Shown here piece after piece: positions 39,701 to 48,581 of a stretch of 64,000 bases of DNA. The notes under the pieces are model-generated. The model made no database searches, was not told where the DNA came from, and worked only from the letters and a program-made list of their open reading frames with translations. Source of the DNA: Campylobacter blaseri. GTDB taxonomy: Bacteria; Campylobacterota; Campylobacteria; Campylobacterales; Campylobacteraceae. Location: contig NZ_CP053841.1 in NCBI RefSeq assembly GCF_013201895.1, forward strand, positions 434,001-498,000, written 5' to 3'. The position numbers and the translations under genes are program-made. Position 1 is the first letter of the stretch, and each line of letters starts with the position of its first letter.

Positions 39701-40537
39701 AGCTGCAACGCTATAGTCACCAGTTAAGGCTTCTTGTTGAAGCTGAACACTAAGATAGTTAGCATTTGAAATTGTGTTTTGAGAAGCAGGGGATGATAAA
39801 AATTTTTCTATATCTTCTTTTACATCTGATTTTGGTAGAGTGTTATATGATATTATATTACTTTGACTTGCTATCTTTCTCCATGTATTTAGAGTTTCAA
39901 AATTTAAGTTTTCACCTTTTGAAAGTATAGATAAAACATAGTCTCTTTCAAAAGCTGATGTAATAGCTGTTTGATAAGTTAAGACAAGGTTAGAAATTAA
40001 AGCTGCAATTTCTGGTGTTGTTGCATTTTCTTGTGCGTTTTTTAGATATTCAAAATAGGTATCATCTAATTCTTTAAAATATTTTAAAAATAAATCTTGA
40101 AATGAAGTTTCGAAACTATCAATATTTTTTCTTATATTACCTAGCTGATTTGCAAAATCAGTAATTTTTTGTATTTGCTCAGGTGTATCTTGATTTACAA
40201 AATATAAAATAATATCTTTTTTCTGATCATTTGCATTATTTACATAGTTATTAAATTCACGGATTACCTTATCAGTTTTTTGTCTTTGAATATTAAGAAT
40301 TTCTCCAACATTAAATCTACCAGCACTAGCAGAATATATTGCACTAATACCTCTTTCTTGACCTATTTGATCAGTAACAGCTCTGGCGTTATTAATATTT
40401 TTCATTGTATATCGCAGATTTGCTGCAGATTTATAGTTTTCGTAAGAAAAATATAGATAGTAGCCAACTATTGCTAAAATAATCGCTAGGGGAATACCCA
40501 TTGCCATTTTAAGAATTGAAGTTGTATTTAGCTTCAT
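36743..40537 (-). CDS. Hybrid sensor histidine kinase with NIT-type sensor and multiple receiver-like domains
   Basis: 1264 residues. TM1 lies near 10-30 and a ~290-residue periplasmic region follows, starting [22 protein letters not shown], which resembles nitrate/nitrite-sensing (NIT) domains. TM2 (about 319-341) and a HAMP-like linker lead to the HisKA box [15 protein letters not shown] with phospho-His412. The HATPase has [11 protein letters not shown] and [18 protein letters not shown]. Then come a degenerate receiver-like segment (~650-770), a ~200-residue acidic linker rich in Glu/Val, and a canonical receiver ([10 protein letters not shown], phospho-Asp in [13 protein letters not shown]). 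A Lys/Val repeat linker ([10 protein letters not shown]...) precedes a last receiver-like domain ([10 protein letters not shown]). It overlaps the upstream gene by 4 bases. Confidence 0.9.
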   Translation of the reverse strand: MKLNTTSILKMAMGIPLAIILAIVGYYLYFSYENYKSAANLRYTMKNINNARAVTDQIGQERGISAIYSASAGRFNVGEILNIQRQKTDKVIREFNNYVNNANDQKKDIILYFVNQDTPEQIQKITDFANQLGNIRKNIDSFETSFQDLFLKYFKELDDTYFEYLKNAQENATTPEIAALISNLVLTYQTAITSAFERDYVLSILSKGENLNFETLNTWRKIASQSNIISYNTLPKSDVKEDIEKFLSSPASQNTISNANYLSVQLQQEALTGDYSVAAMEWFAAASDKVKLIQQIAEKIDGELNAKEKAYQEGIKTQLFISIGVAIAALILLFMAIIVIRRFQRNIEELDGVLGNIGHISNQDIHIDLRTSEGLTRAYSVIEDAVDAIAREKQAAEEANKAKSIFLANMSHEIRTPLNGILGFTELLSNTELDEEQRDYVETVEKSSENLLTIINNILDVSKIESNKIEIEDILFDPISDFESAIEVYAAKSSEKNIDLLSYIDPSLVNHLYGDVPKIKEILINLMSNAVKFTPTNGTILVEISRLQSDIEGEAKISFSVKDNGIGISPDRLENIFSAFSQADSTITRRYGGTGLGLTICSKYVSMMGGILEVESEEGKGSRFYFTLTFKETEKSDGRERYKDVRGTRFAILTDSAHHAYNTIAKEYIKYMKGSVEIFENASDIDEDNFDVLLIRLKDYAMLNRKLSIPIAISAKPKELQVLNIQDDNIYTISEPMNTSKIVKFMERLVKSGKITKSGPLNLDINIKQNLTQQHGSISIDDQNISIKAKEETIEKTDVGSERKTQSDVAQNLRDILRSKINESSAKQADIPTIEDVPKATIDSNLTQNDLENIKPSDDTEDDIALSFNFNEETEAQTKKIESTEKEDEGIKLDITLDQKIPDEKPEELEVFSSTNQTLETDTFVKDDNIEYVEVEEEVTVYVDEEVEVEEVVEVPKEQTSKAGDSRQYNADALVAEDNEINQKLIKHTLSSFGLNLKIVGNGKLALEQRQQRDFDIIFMDIAMPVMDGVEATKQIKAYEKEQGLNHIPIVAVTANALEGDRERFLAEGLDEYCTKPIKKDVLANMLEMFIPHKKVGANEQVTEKKIIKKKVIKKVPKKVIKKVLKPVKKEIASNRHSESFEELEKKSESTSKDILLCKKTKLENQIFYAVLKQFSNKIDTANNMEDLLKLLKTNSYKVVMVDHKIVDHNLNEFEKLTSQDNIKTVLFANPEDESVHLLEDSFTEVVNSKIKKSGLENLAKKYI

Positions 40538-41199
40538 AGTTCATCCCTTTTTGTAATGATTTTATTTATTTTTGTAATGATATCGTTATATTTTGTAAAA
40601 GTCACTGAAATTTCATTAATATTTGCATTTTCTAAATTAATAATTGCTTCAACCAAAGGTTTTAGCCCCAATGATTCTGCTGGCTCTTTTAGGCTTAGTA
40701 GTATGTATGATGATTGTTTTTTATCACCTAGCGTTAAAGATTCATATAATATTTTCTCTTTTGACTTAGCTTCTTCTAGAAATTCTGACAAAATAATTTT
40801 GTAATTAATATAATCTAAATCTATATTTTTAGCTTTTTTACTGAGCCACTCCTCATTTATATAGTTATAATCCAACAAACTCTCAATTTTATCAACTTCT
40901 ATAACATCTATTGCATAGCATATAGTTTTATTTATATTATAGAAATAGTCCATACTAAATTTTAGATTTAACTTTTTTTGCTTATCAGTTTTAAACACCA
41001 CATAAATATATTTTTTTTTATTTTTTAACATATAGTCTATAAAATGATTATACGAACCTAAATCAAAATCAGCTTCTATAAAAAAACTAGTTATATCATC
41101 ATGCTGTGCTTGAAAACTTCCAAAATCAAAAAAACCAAAAGAATTTAATAGTTTTTTTGATATTCCTACAAGTTTATAATTTGAATCATACAGTATCAA
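40534..41199 (-). CDS. Partner of the hybrid kinase with a degenerate HPt-like segment
   Basis: 221 residues, first gene of a three-gene unit with the hybrid kinase and the CheY-like protein. Residues ~1-100 are alpha/beta and could be PAS-like ([22 protein letters not shown]). Residues ~130-215 are helical, and [14 protein letters not shown] followed by [10 protein letters not shown] lines up with the HPt signature H-(S/T)-L-K-G-x-A-x-x-L-G. The phospho-His is replaced by Leu168 and the Gly by Glu172. If the match is right it cannot carry phosphate and may be a docking or inhibitory pseudo-HPt. The family is otherwise not recognised. Confidence 0.65.
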   Translation of the reverse strand: MILYDSNYKLVGISKKLLNSFGFFDFGSFQAQHDDITSFFIEADFDLGSYNHFIDYMLKNKKKYIYVVFKTDKQKKLNLKFSMDYFYNINKTICYAIDVIEVDKIESLLDYNYINEEWLSKKAKNIDLDYINYKIILSEFLEEAKSKEKILYESLTLGDKKQSSYILLSLKEPAESLGLKPLVEAIINLENANINEISVTFTKYNDIITKINKIITKRDEL

Positions 41200-41269
41200 T
41201 TAAAGTTCCTTCATTAAGAAAATTTTTAAACTATTTTACCATATATAGTTTTAAAAATTAATATTTTAT

Positions 41270-43066
41270 TTAAAATTTTAGTTTTTCTGCACTAATTTTA
41301 CCTATAATTTCTGAAATTTCATCAAAATTTGCCTTATAAACATTTTCAAAAGTTCCAAAATAATCAATTAATTTTTGAATTTTACCATCACTTAAACCTA
41401 AATTTTTTAAATTTGAACGATTTATATCTAGATTTCTTTTTATTTTTTGATGAAAACTTATGGCAAATCTATGAGCTTCATCTCTTAATTTTTGGATAAA
41501 TTGCAGTTTTTTATCACTAGGTGGCAATGTAAAAGTTCCATTTAATGTATAAATTTTGTCTTTTGCGTTTCCTTTTGCACGGTAAGCTTTTGCATCTACT
41601 TTTTCTTTTGAAATCGCTATTAAATCGATATTTGCCCCAGTACTTTTAACAATATCATTAGCTAAGTTTAAAAGTGCTATTCCGCCATCAATAACCCATA
41701 AATCAGGAGGGTTTAATTTCTCAAATCTTTGTGCACGCATAGTTAAAAATTCGCTCATTTGATCATAATCGCTATTAGAGCTTAGATGCATATGGCGGTA
41801 GTTTGATTTGTTAAAACCATCTTCATTATATGCTATCATAGCACCAACAGGAGCACTTCCAAACATATGTGAATTATCGTAAGCTTCTATGTTTAGTGGT
41901 AAATTTGAGAGTTTGAAATACTCTTTAATCTCATTTAAAAGTTGATATCCATCTGTTTTTAGATGTTTTTTTATATTAATCTCTCCGTTTTTATAAGCAA
42001 TATCACAAATTTTTCTTTTTTCACCTATTTTTGGGTACAAAACTTCAAATTTTTTATTATGTCTAGATGTTAGAATTTGGCTTACTAGCTCTCTGTCTTC
42101 AAAATCCTCATAGACATAAATTTTATTTACAGATATAGGCGAGCCAACAGGAAATGCATCAAGAACAACTTGCTTGTAAATTTCATTTAAATCAGACTCA
42201 TCGGCTAATTTTGAGTTAGTAATGTTAAAGTTTGAGTTCGATATTTTACCATCTCTAATGCTAAATCTAACCGAGCTTATAAGTTTGTTAGCTGAGTTTA
42301 TCGCAATAACTTCAAAATCTTCAAGTTTTGCTAAATCAACTTCAACTTTAATATCCAAATCTTTTAGTAACCCAATCTTATCTCGTAAATTTGCTGCTTC
42401 TTCGTAGTTTTGATTTTCTGCTAATTGCATCATTTTTTCATGCAAAGCACTTATCATACTTTTTGGATTTTTAAGTGCAGTTATTGCATTATCAACTATT
42501 TTAGCATATTCCTCTTTTGAAATTTTGTTTTCACAGGGTGCGTAACACCTATCTATTTGGTAAAAAAGACAAGATTTTTTACCTTTAATGCAACTTGCTT
42601 TTTGAACCAGTTTAAACTGCATATATAAAATTTCTAAAATTTCCTTAGCGCCCCTAAAATATGGTCCAAAATACTTTATATTTACCCCTTTTACAACTTT
42701 TCTAGTTATTGTAAATCTAGGAAAATCTTGATTTAAATCTATATAAATATAAGGATAAGTCTTATCATCTCTTAATAAAATATTATATTTTGGATGAAGT
42801 TGTTTTATAAAAGAATTTTCAAGTATTAAAGCATCGCTTTCGCTAGCTGTAACTACATACTCTAAATTTACAGCCTCGCTTAGCATTTTAGCTATTCTTG
42901 AACTTACATTTTTATTTATTCCAAAACTAGGTGTAAAAGAAAAATAGCTTCTAACTCTGTTTTTTAAAATTTTAGCTTTTCCTACATATAGTAGTTTGCC
43001 ATTTTTATCAAAATACTGATAAACTCCAGGTAAATTTGGAAGTGTTTTAATCTGTTTTGCTAGCAA
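41270..43066 (-). CDS. uvrC: Excinuclease ABC subunit C
   Basis: UvrC makes both incisions around lesions in nucleotide excision repair. 598 residues: the N-terminal GIY-YIG nuclease (LPNLPGVYQYFDKNGKLLYVGKA, 3' cut), the Cys cluster (SCIKGKKSCLFYQIDRC), a UvrB-contact motif near residue 205, and the RNase-H-like C-terminal nuclease (IEAYDNSHMFGS, DLWVIDGGIAL, 5' cut). A C-terminal helix-hairpin region (LSDGKIQKLIDYFG) closes the protein. The start overlaps the upstream small gene by 20 bases. Confidence 0.96.
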   Translation of the reverse strand: MLAKQIKTLPNLPGVYQYFDKNGKLLYVGKAKILKNRVRSYFSFTPSFGINKNVSSRIAKMLSEAVNLEYVVTASESDALILENSFIKQLHPKYNILLRDDKTYPYIYIDLNQDFPRFTITRKVVKGVNIKYFGPYFRGAKEILEILYMQFKLVQKASCIKGKKSCLFYQIDRCYAPCENKISKEEYAKIVDNAITALKNPKSMISALHEKMMQLAENQNYEEAANLRDKIGLLKDLDIKVEVDLAKLEDFEVIAINSANKLISSVRFSIRDGKISNSNFNITNSKLADESDLNEIYKQVVLDAFPVGSPISVNKIYVYEDFEDRELVSQILTSRHNKKFEVLYPKIGEKRKICDIAYKNGEINIKKHLKTDGYQLLNEIKEYFKLSNLPLNIEAYDNSHMFGSAPVGAMIAYNEDGFNKSNYRHMHLSSNSDYDQMSEFLTMRAQRFEKLNPPDLWVIDGGIALLNLANDIVKSTGANIDLIAISKEKVDAKAYRAKGNAKDKIYTLNGTFTLPPSDKKLQFIQKLRDEAHRFAISFHQKIKRNLDINRSNLKNLGLSDGKIQKLIDYFGTFENVYKANFDEISEIIGKISAEKLKF

Positions 43067-43514
43067 TTATTAGTTTCCTAATCTCTTCAAAAATTTCAAA
43101 AGCCTTTTTATCTTTAATGTTATTTTTAAATTTACCACTACTTTTTTCATAGTAAATGTGCTGAGTTTCTCTCTCTTTTTGCAAAGTTTGCATCATTTTT
43201 ATTTTTCTTTTCATATAGTTTGTGGCTACAAAAATTCTTATATCACTAGCATTTTTTAGTTCTGAATTTGGTCTAGCCATTAAAAACATTTTTAATAAGT
43301 CTTTTATGTTTTTTATATTACTATCTCTTTTAAGTTCTTGAAGCCCTGCATTATGCTTGCAGGCTATATAGAGAATTTCATTTTTTTGATATATAAATGC
43401 AATGACTTTTTGATGGGTTTGGCTAAAAAGCTTTAAAAAATCATTTAAGTCTTCATAATTTTTATAAAGGGTTGAGTTTTGAATTTCAGTAATTACACAT
43501 TTGGCACTTTTCAT
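43047..43514 (-). CDS. Conserved hypothetical protein upstream of uvrC
   Basis: 155 residues, no recognised domain. An N-terminal alpha/beta part (KCVITEIQNSTLYKNYEDLNDFLKLFSQTHQKVIAFIY, ILYIACKHNAG) is followed by a basic helical tail (NYMKRKIKMMQTLQKERE). The first part resembles the DUF721/DciA-like or RNA-binding small proteins of Gram-negatives only in size and charge, so I give no function. C. jejuni has a hypothetical gene (Cj1247c from memory) in the same place. It overlaps uvrC by 20 bases. Its 5' end overlaps, on the other strand, the small lipoprotein gene. Confidence 0.75.
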   Translation of the reverse strand: MKSAKCVITEIQNSTLYKNYEDLNDFLKLFSQTHQKVIAFIYQKNEILYIACKHNAGLQELKRDSNIKNIKDLLKMFLMARPNSELKNASDIRIFVATNYMKRKIKMMQTLQKERETQHIYYEKSSGKFKNNIKDKKAFEIFEEIRKLIIASKTD

Positions 43515-43625
43515 AAGTGTATTTTAGCATTATTAATATTAATTTTTGTTGTAGGTTGTGGCTATAAAGGACCACCTGTTTATACAGAAGGTGAGATAAG
43601 TATAAAGCACACAAGCAATTGGTAA
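43479..43625 (+). CDS. Small lipoprotein, LptM-like
   Basis: A 48-codon frame on the + strand, too short for usual calling. After a short lead it has a hydrophobic stretch (ILALLILIFVVGC) ending in a lipobox VVGC, directly followed by GYKGPPVYTEGE. LptM/YifL-type lipoproteins share the C-G-x-K-G-P-(L/P) motif next to the lipidated Cys and help mature LptD. The TTG at 43479 has AAAGGG at 43466-43471, but this start lies inside the antisense gene. A shorter product from a rare start near 43521 is possible. It ends about 60 bases before guaA. Stop TAA 43623-43625. Confidence 0.6.
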   Translation: MNFSNYTFGTFHKCILALLILIFVVGCGYKGPPVYTEGEISIKHTSNW

Positions 43626-43645
43626 AAATAAATTTAGATATATTT

Positions 43646-43654
43646 TGATATACT
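43646..43654 (+). promoter_or_regulatory. Extended -10 promoter of guaA
   Basis: TGA followed by TATACT (43649-43654) in T-rich context, 30 bases before the guaA ATG. AGGA before the ATG serves as ribosome site. Confidence 0.55.
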
Positions 43655-43683
43655 AACCTGTAAATTTATAAATAGGAATTTTA

Positions 43684-45219
43684 ATGAGAACAGCAGACAT
43701 AGTTATACTTGATTTTGGATCACAATACACACAGTTAATCGCAAGAAGATTAAGAGAACAAGGCGTTTATGCCGAACTTATACCATTTAATACAAGTTTA
43801 AATGATATAAAAGCAAAAGAGCCAAAAGGTATTATTTTAAGTGGTGGTCCAGCTAGTGTTTATGCAAAAGATGCTTATTTTAGTGATGAGGGCATTTTTG
43901 AGCTTGGAATTCCAATACTTGGAATTTGCTATGGAATGCAACTAATTGCACACCATTTTGGTGCAAGTGTTGTAGCTGCAAAGGAAAAAGAGTATGGAAA
44001 AGCACAAATTTTCTTCAAAAAAGAGCATGAGCTTTTTAAAGATACAAAAGATGGTCAAGTTGTTTGGATGAGCCACTCTGACAAGGTTGAAAATTTGCCT
44101 GAGGGTTTTGAAGTTATTGCATACTCTGAAAATAGCGAGTATTGTGCTTATGGAGATGATGAAAGAAAGATATATGCCTTGCAATTTCACCCAGAAGTTG
44201 CACATTCTACATTTGGAAATACAATACTAAAAAACTTTGCAAAATACATTTGCAAATGTGAAAGCACTTGGAATATGGGAAGTTTTGCAAAACTACAAAG
44301 CCAAAAGATAAAAAATCTAGTTGGAGATGACAAAGTTCTATGTGCTGTAAGTGGTGGGGTTGATAGCTCTGTTGTAGCAGCTTTGCTAGGAAGTTGTATA
44401 AAAGATAATTTGATTGTAGTTTTTGTGGATAATGGACTTTTAAGAAAAGATGAAGCAAAGCATGTTCAAGAAACTTTTAAAACAAGACTTGGGATAAATT
44501 TGATAAGCATTGATGCTAGTGAGACATTTTTAAGTAGGTTAAAAGGTGTAACAGATCCAGAACAAAAAAGAAAAATTATAGGCAACACATTTATAGAGAT
44601 ATTTGATAAAGAGGCAGCTAAACATACAGATGTGAAATACCTAGCACAAGGAACACTTTATAGTGATGTGATAGAAAGCAGTGTAGCTGGAGCTAGTAAA
44701 ACTATAAAAAGTCATCACAATGTTGGCGGTCTTCCAAAAGATATGAAATTTAAACTAATTGAGCCTTTAAGAGAGATATTTAAAGATGAAGTTAGAGCCC
44801 TTGGTTTGGAACTTGGCTTGAGTAGGGATTTGGTTTTTAGACATCCTTTCCCTGGACCTGGTCTTGCTATAAGAATTATGGGTGAAGTTACTGAGGATAG
44901 ACTTGAGCTTTTAAGAAAAGCTGATGTGATTTTAAGACAAGAGCTAAAAAGCACAGGTTGGTATGATAAAACTTGGCAAGCATTTTGTGTGCTTTTAAAT
45001 GTCCATAGTGTAGGAGTTATGGGTGATAATAGAACTTATGAAAATGCAGTTTGTTTAAGAGTTGTTGATGCGAGCGATGGAATGACTGCGAGTTTTTCAA
45101 GGCTTCCTTATGAGTTTTTGGAAAATGTAAGTCGCCGTATAATAAACGAAGTTGAAGGAATAAATAGAGTAGTTTATGACATCTCTAGCAAGCCACCTGC
45201 AACAATTGAATGGGAATAA
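43684..45219 (+). CDS. guaA: GMP synthase (glutamine-hydrolysing)
   Basis: Converts XMP to GMP using ATP and glutamine, the step after GuaB. 511 residues: class I glutamine amidotransferase domain (LSGGPASVY, nucleophile Cys in [16 protein letters not shown]), then the ATP pyrophosphatase domain with P-loop [13 protein letters not shown]. The C-terminal dimerisation domain has [11 protein letters not shown] and the final PPATIEWE. It is intact and monocistronic, followed by a long hairpin. Confidence 0.98.
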   Translation: MRTADIVILDFGSQYTQLIARRLREQGVYAELIPFNTSLNDIKAKEPKGIILSGGPASVYAKDAYFSDEGIFELGIPILGICYGMQLIAHHFGASVVAAKEKEYGKAQIFFKKEHELFKDTKDGQVVWMSHSDKVENLPEGFEVIAYSENSEYCAYGDDERKIYALQFHPEVAHSTFGNTILKNFAKYICKCESTWNMGSFAKLQSQKIKNLVGDDKVLCAVSGGVDSSVVAALLGSCIKDNLIVVFVDNGLLRKDEAKHVQETFKTRLGINLISIDASETFLSRLKGVTDPEQKRKIIGNTFIEIFDKEAAKHTDVKYLAQGTLYSDVIESSVAGASKTIKSHHNVGGLPKDMKFKLIEPLREIFKDEVRALGLELGLSRDLVFRHPFPGPGLAIRIMGEVTEDRLELLRKADVILRQELKSTGWYDKTWQAFCVLLNVHSVGVMGDNRTYENAVCLRVVDASDGMTASFSRLPYEFLENVSRRIINEVEGINRVVYDISSKPPATIEWE

Positions 45220-45238
45220 AATAAGTAATGTTTTTAAT

Positions 45239-45274
45239 ATATAATCAAAATATAAAATTATATTTTGATTATAT
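45239..45274. terminator. Long hairpin after guaA
   Basis: A 16-bp AT-rich stem (ATATAATCAAAATATA and its complement) with a 4-base loop, 20 bases past guaA. It marks the border between the core region and the defence island. Confidence 0.65.
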
Positions 45275-45304
45275 GTGAGTTTAATAACCTAACTAAGATG
45301 GAAA

Positions 45305-46333
45305 ATGAAATTAAAAGGATTGACTATAAATAATTCAGTGACAGAAAAATTTATGGGAACTTCTTTTTGTAATAAAAACAAATTTATAGAAAATACTACT
45401 TTAAACTTATCAACTGCCAATAATCATATTAATGTTAAACCTTTTATTAAGTGGGCTGGTGGTAAGTCTGCTTTGCTTGAGGATATAAGAAAATTCTATC
45501 CTAATAACTTGGGAAAAAATATAAACAAATATTGTGAGCCCTTTGTAGGTGGAGGAGCGGTATTGTTTGATATATTATCCAAATATAATATCGATGAGAT
45601 TTATATTAGCGATATTAATAATGAGCTTATAAATGTATATAAAACTATAAAATTTAATGTTTTACAATTGATTGATATTTTAAGCAAAATTCAAAATGAA
45701 TATATTTCATTAGATACTGAAAAAAGAAAAGAATATTACTATCTAAAAAGAGATGAATTTAATGATTACATAAGTAAAAAAACAGATGATATTACTTATG
45801 GTTCTGCTTTGTTTATATTTCTAAATAGAACTTGTTTTAACGGTTTATATAGAGTAAATAGTAAAGGGTTGTTTAATGTACCTATAGGTTCATACAAAAA
45901 TCCTAAAATTTGCGATGAATATAATTTGAAGAATATTTCTGCAAAATTAAAGAATGTGAATATATTCTGTGCTAAATATGATAAATCCATAGATTTTATT
46001 GATGAGAATACTTTTGTGTACTTTGATCCACCATATAGACCGATTACTGAAACTTCAAGTTTTACATCTTATGACAAATCAGATTTTGGAGATAATGAAC
46101 AAATTGAATTATCAAAATATTATAAAAAAGCAAGCGAAACAGGAGCTGTATGTGTATTGAGCAATTCAGATCCTAAAAATGCTGATAAAGATGATAATTT
46201 TTTTGACGATTTGTATAAGGATTTTAATATCAATAGAATTAAGTCCAAAAGAAGAATCAATTCTAATGCTATTAATCGTGGAAATGTTAGTGAATTACTC
46301 ATTACAAGCAATAAGGAGAATAGTAATGATTAA
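45305..46333 (+). CDS. DpnM/Dam-type adenine-N6 DNA methyltransferase (GATC)
   Basis: Protects GATC sites by N6-adenine methylation. The 342-residue protein starts with a ~45-residue non-conserved leader; ATG 45305 follows AAGATGG, and a shorter start such as Met17 is possible. Then come motif X/I KPFIKWAGGKSALL, the EPFVGGGAVLFDI FxGxG region, IYISDINNELINVY, and the catalytic motif IV FVYFDPPYRPI. This alpha-class layout is that of DpnM and Dam. GATC specificity is inferred from the downstream DpnII-type endonuclease. It overlaps the next gene by 8 bases. Confidence 0.92.
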   Translation: MKLKGLTINNSVTEKFMGTSFCNKNKFIENTTLNLSTANNHINVKPFIKWAGGKSALLEDIRKFYPNNLGKNINKYCEPFVGGGAVLFDILSKYNIDEIYISDINNELINVYKTIKFNVLQLIDILSKIQNEYISLDTEKRKEYYYLKRDEFNDYISKKTDDITYGSALFIFLNRTCFNGLYRVNSKGLFNVPIGSYKNPKICDEYNLKNISAKLKNVNIFCAKYDKSIDFIDENTFVYFDPPYRPITETSSFTSYDKSDFGDNEQIELSKYYKKASETGAVCVLSNSDPKNADKDDNFFDDLYKDFNINRIKSKRRINSNAINRGNVSELLITSNKENSND

Positions 46334-46886
46334 ACATGGAACAGGAGGAGCAAATACAACAACAGGGTTAGTGTTTGAAGGAAAAACAGATCTTGTGACT
46401 TTTCTAAAGGCTCAAAAAGATTATAGAGTTGAAAAAGGAAAATATAATCAATCTTTTGATGTATACTTCAAAAATAATTTTGTTGGAAGGATCTTAAAGA
46501 AACATTCATTTTATAAATTTTTAGAAGAATATAATATTAATTGGCAAGATATTATATCAAAGAAATTACTTCCAGACGATAGTATTTTTGTTATAGTCAA
46601 AAATACCATGTATATCATAGAATGTAAATTTCAACAAATTCCAGGTTCAGTTGATGAAAAATTACAAACTTGTGATTTTAAGAAGAAACAATATCAAAAA
46701 TTACTATCTAGGGCAAATATTGAAGTTGAATATATGTATTTATTATCTGATTGGTTTAAAGATTCTAAATATAAAGATGTTCTTGACTATATTATAAGTG
46801 TAAGATGTCAATATTACTTTGAATATATCCCGCTAAAAAAACTTGGTTTACCAGTTCCAAAAGATAAGAAAAGGTCTATTAAATGA
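46326..46886 (+). CDS. PD-(D/E)XK-type restriction endonuclease, specificity unknown
   Basis: 186 residues from ATG 46326, which has GGAG upstream; the frame is open further upstream but there it reads antisense-like sequence inside the methylase. A conserved-looking N terminus (KHGTGGANTTTGLVFEGKTDL) leads to LPDDSIFVIVKNTMYIIECKFQQIPGSVDEKLQ, a D...ExK nuclease core (hydrophobic strand then ECK). CDFKKKQYQKLL and YFEYIPLKKLGLP follow. It lies between the GATC methylase and the broken DpnII-type gene with an 8-base overlap and an ATGA overlap, so it is part of the same R-M operon. It occupies the place of dpnA in the classical DpnII operon but is a nuclease, not a methylase. Confidence 0.78.
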   Translation: MIKHGTGGANTTTGLVFEGKTDLVTFLKAQKDYRVEKGKYNQSFDVYFKNNFVGRILKKHSFYKFLEEYNINWQDIISKKLLPDDSIFVIVKNTMYIIECKFQQIPGSVDEKLQTCDFKKKQYQKLLSRANIEVEYMYLLSDWFKDSKYKDVLDYIISVRCQYYFEYIPLKKLGLPVPKDKKRSIK

Positions 46887-47742
46887 GTAGAGTATTTGAA
46901 AAATGGTTAAATGGTTTTAAAAAGAGTATAGCATCCTATGGTTATTATACAGATTTTAAAAAAGTTTATAAAAATGTTGATGATATAAAGATTGAACTAA
47001 ATATACTTAATTCTTTAATTGGTTCAAAAATATTGAAAAAGAATTTATTGATTTAGTTAATAAATATCCCGAAACTTTAAAATGTATCCCGATTCTTATA
47101 GCGGTAAGAGCCAATGAAATATATGCAGTTGATGCTGATGGTGAGTTTAATTATTCGTTTAAAAAGATGAACTATTCGCCTGAGCAATATGCTGTTTTTA
47201 TGAGAAAATCAGGATTATTTGATTTACTTGAAGAACATATTGTTAATAATTTATATGATTATGCAACAGGAGTTGAAACTGGACTTGGATCCAATGGTAG
47301 AAAAAATCGTGGTGGACATTTGATGGAAGATTTGGTTGAAAGTTTCATCATTAAAGCTGGATTTAAAAAAGAAAAAAACTATTTTAAGGAAATGTATATT
47401 AATGAAATAGAATCAAGATGGAACATTGATTTATCAGAGATATCCAATCAAGGAAAAATGGAAAAACGCTTTGATTATGTTGTAAAAACAGAGAATCAAA
47501 TTTACTTAATAGAAACCAACTTTTATGCAAGTGGTGGTTCAAAACTTAACGAAACAGCAAGAAGCTATAAGACAATAGCAACAGAAGTAGATAGAATTGA
47601 TGGAGTTACATTTGTTTGGTTTACAGATGGCGAAGGCTGGAAAAGTGCAAAAAGAAATTTAGAAGAAGCCTTTGATGTAATGGAACATATTTATAATATA
47701 GATGATATGAAAAATGGGATAATGGAAAGAGTGTTTGAATAA
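46883..47742 (+). pseudogene. DpnII-family Type II restriction endonuclease (GATC), broken by one frameshift
   Basis: DpnII cuts unmethylated GATC. From ATG 46883 (ATGA overlap with the nuclease gene) the frame reads YYTDFKKVYKNVDDIKIELN...NSLIGSK, matching DpnII closely, but stops at 47054-47056 after 57 codons. The -1 frame continues without break as NIEKEFIDLVNKYPE... through TGVETGLGSNGRKNRGG, RFDYVV, LIETNFYASGGSKLNETARSYK to 47742. One extra A in the A5 run at 47026-47030 restores a ~286-residue protein, the normal DpnII length. A partial product could start at the ATG at 47167 but would lack the N terminus. The cognate methylase remains intact. Confidence 0.92.
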
Positions 47743-47753
47743 AGGGATAATAT

Positions 47754-48581
47754 ATGAAAATAAGTGAAAATTTATCTGACAAAGAAATAAAACAATTACA
47801 AAAAACATTATATGAGTATTTTGAAACTGGATATCATTTTGAAGAATTTTTAAAGGAATATTTGATTAAAATGGGGTTAGATGAGGTTCAAGTTACGCAA
47901 AGATCTAAAGATGGAGGAATTGATTTAAAAGCTATCAGGAAAGGTGTTGGTGATTTTAGTGATATTGATATAATTCATTATTATGTTCAAGCAAAAAGAT
48001 ATAAAATTTCTAGTAAAATAAGTGTTAATAAAGTTAGAGAGCTTAAAGGAACAATTCCTTTTGGATATAAAGGAATGTTCATCACGACTTCATTCTTTAC
48101 TAATGATGCTAAAAGCGAAGCAATTAATGATCCTTCCAAGCCTGTTGTATTAATTAATGGAGAGGCACTAATAAGAAGTTGTATTGATAATCAAATTGGT
48201 TTTGTCTATTTGCCAAAATTTAGTGCAAAGGAAATGGATAGTTTTTTAAAACATGATTCTGACTATGTTAAATATAAAGCCAAAAATTATATTGAAAAAA
48301 TTATTACAGCAAATGATATAAGAGCAAGAATAATCTCTTGTCCATCTGCAATAATGAGTAAGCTAGATGGAAGAGAAGAAGTTGATGTTATTATTAATGA
48401 TGATAAAGAATTTACTTTTTCAATAAACAAGGGTAGAAATTATTTTGCAAAGGTTACAGAATGTTTTAGAGAATACGGACTATTATCTGATGATAATGTT
48501 ATAACTCCGAGAAAAAGTAAGTGGTATTTTGATGATAAAATGGATAAAGTTTTTATTTATATAGGTAAAGAAAATGTCTAA
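47754..48581 (+). CDS. Mrr-like restriction endonuclease
   Basis: 275 residues. The N-terminal ~145 residues form an Mrr_cat-type PD-(D/E)XK domain: FEEFLKEYLIKMG, then VTQRSKDGGIDLKAIRKG (catalytic Asp), HYYVQAKRYK (QAK in place of ExK), and GMFITTSFFTNDAKSEA. The C-terminal ~110 residues (SKLDGREEVDVIINDDKEFTFSINKGRNYF...WYFDDKMDKVFIYIG) are beta-rich and could read DNA; no family recognised. It overlaps the next gene, a methyltransferase, by 8 bases. The two probably form a Type II-like R-M pair and not a stand-alone Type IV enzyme. Confidence 0.85.
   Translation: MKISENLSDKEIKQLQKTLYEYFETGYHFEEFLKEYLIKMGLDEVQVTQRSKDGGIDLKAIRKGVGDFSDIDIIHYYVQAKRYKISSKISVNKVRELKGTIPFGYKGMFITTSFFTNDAKSEAINDPSKPVVLINGEALIRSCIDNQIGFVYLPKFSAKEMDSFLKHDSDYVKYKAKNYIEKIITANDIRARIISCPSAIMSKLDGREEVDVIINDDKEFTFSINKGRNYFAKVTECFREYGLLSDDNVITPRKSKWYFDDKMDKVFIYIGKENV

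Noticed and set aside
46179-46325. Longer N terminus for the PD-(D/E)XK nuclease
   Set aside because: This part is an out-of-frame reading of the methylase 3' end; the ATG at 46326 with GGAG upstream is the natural start.
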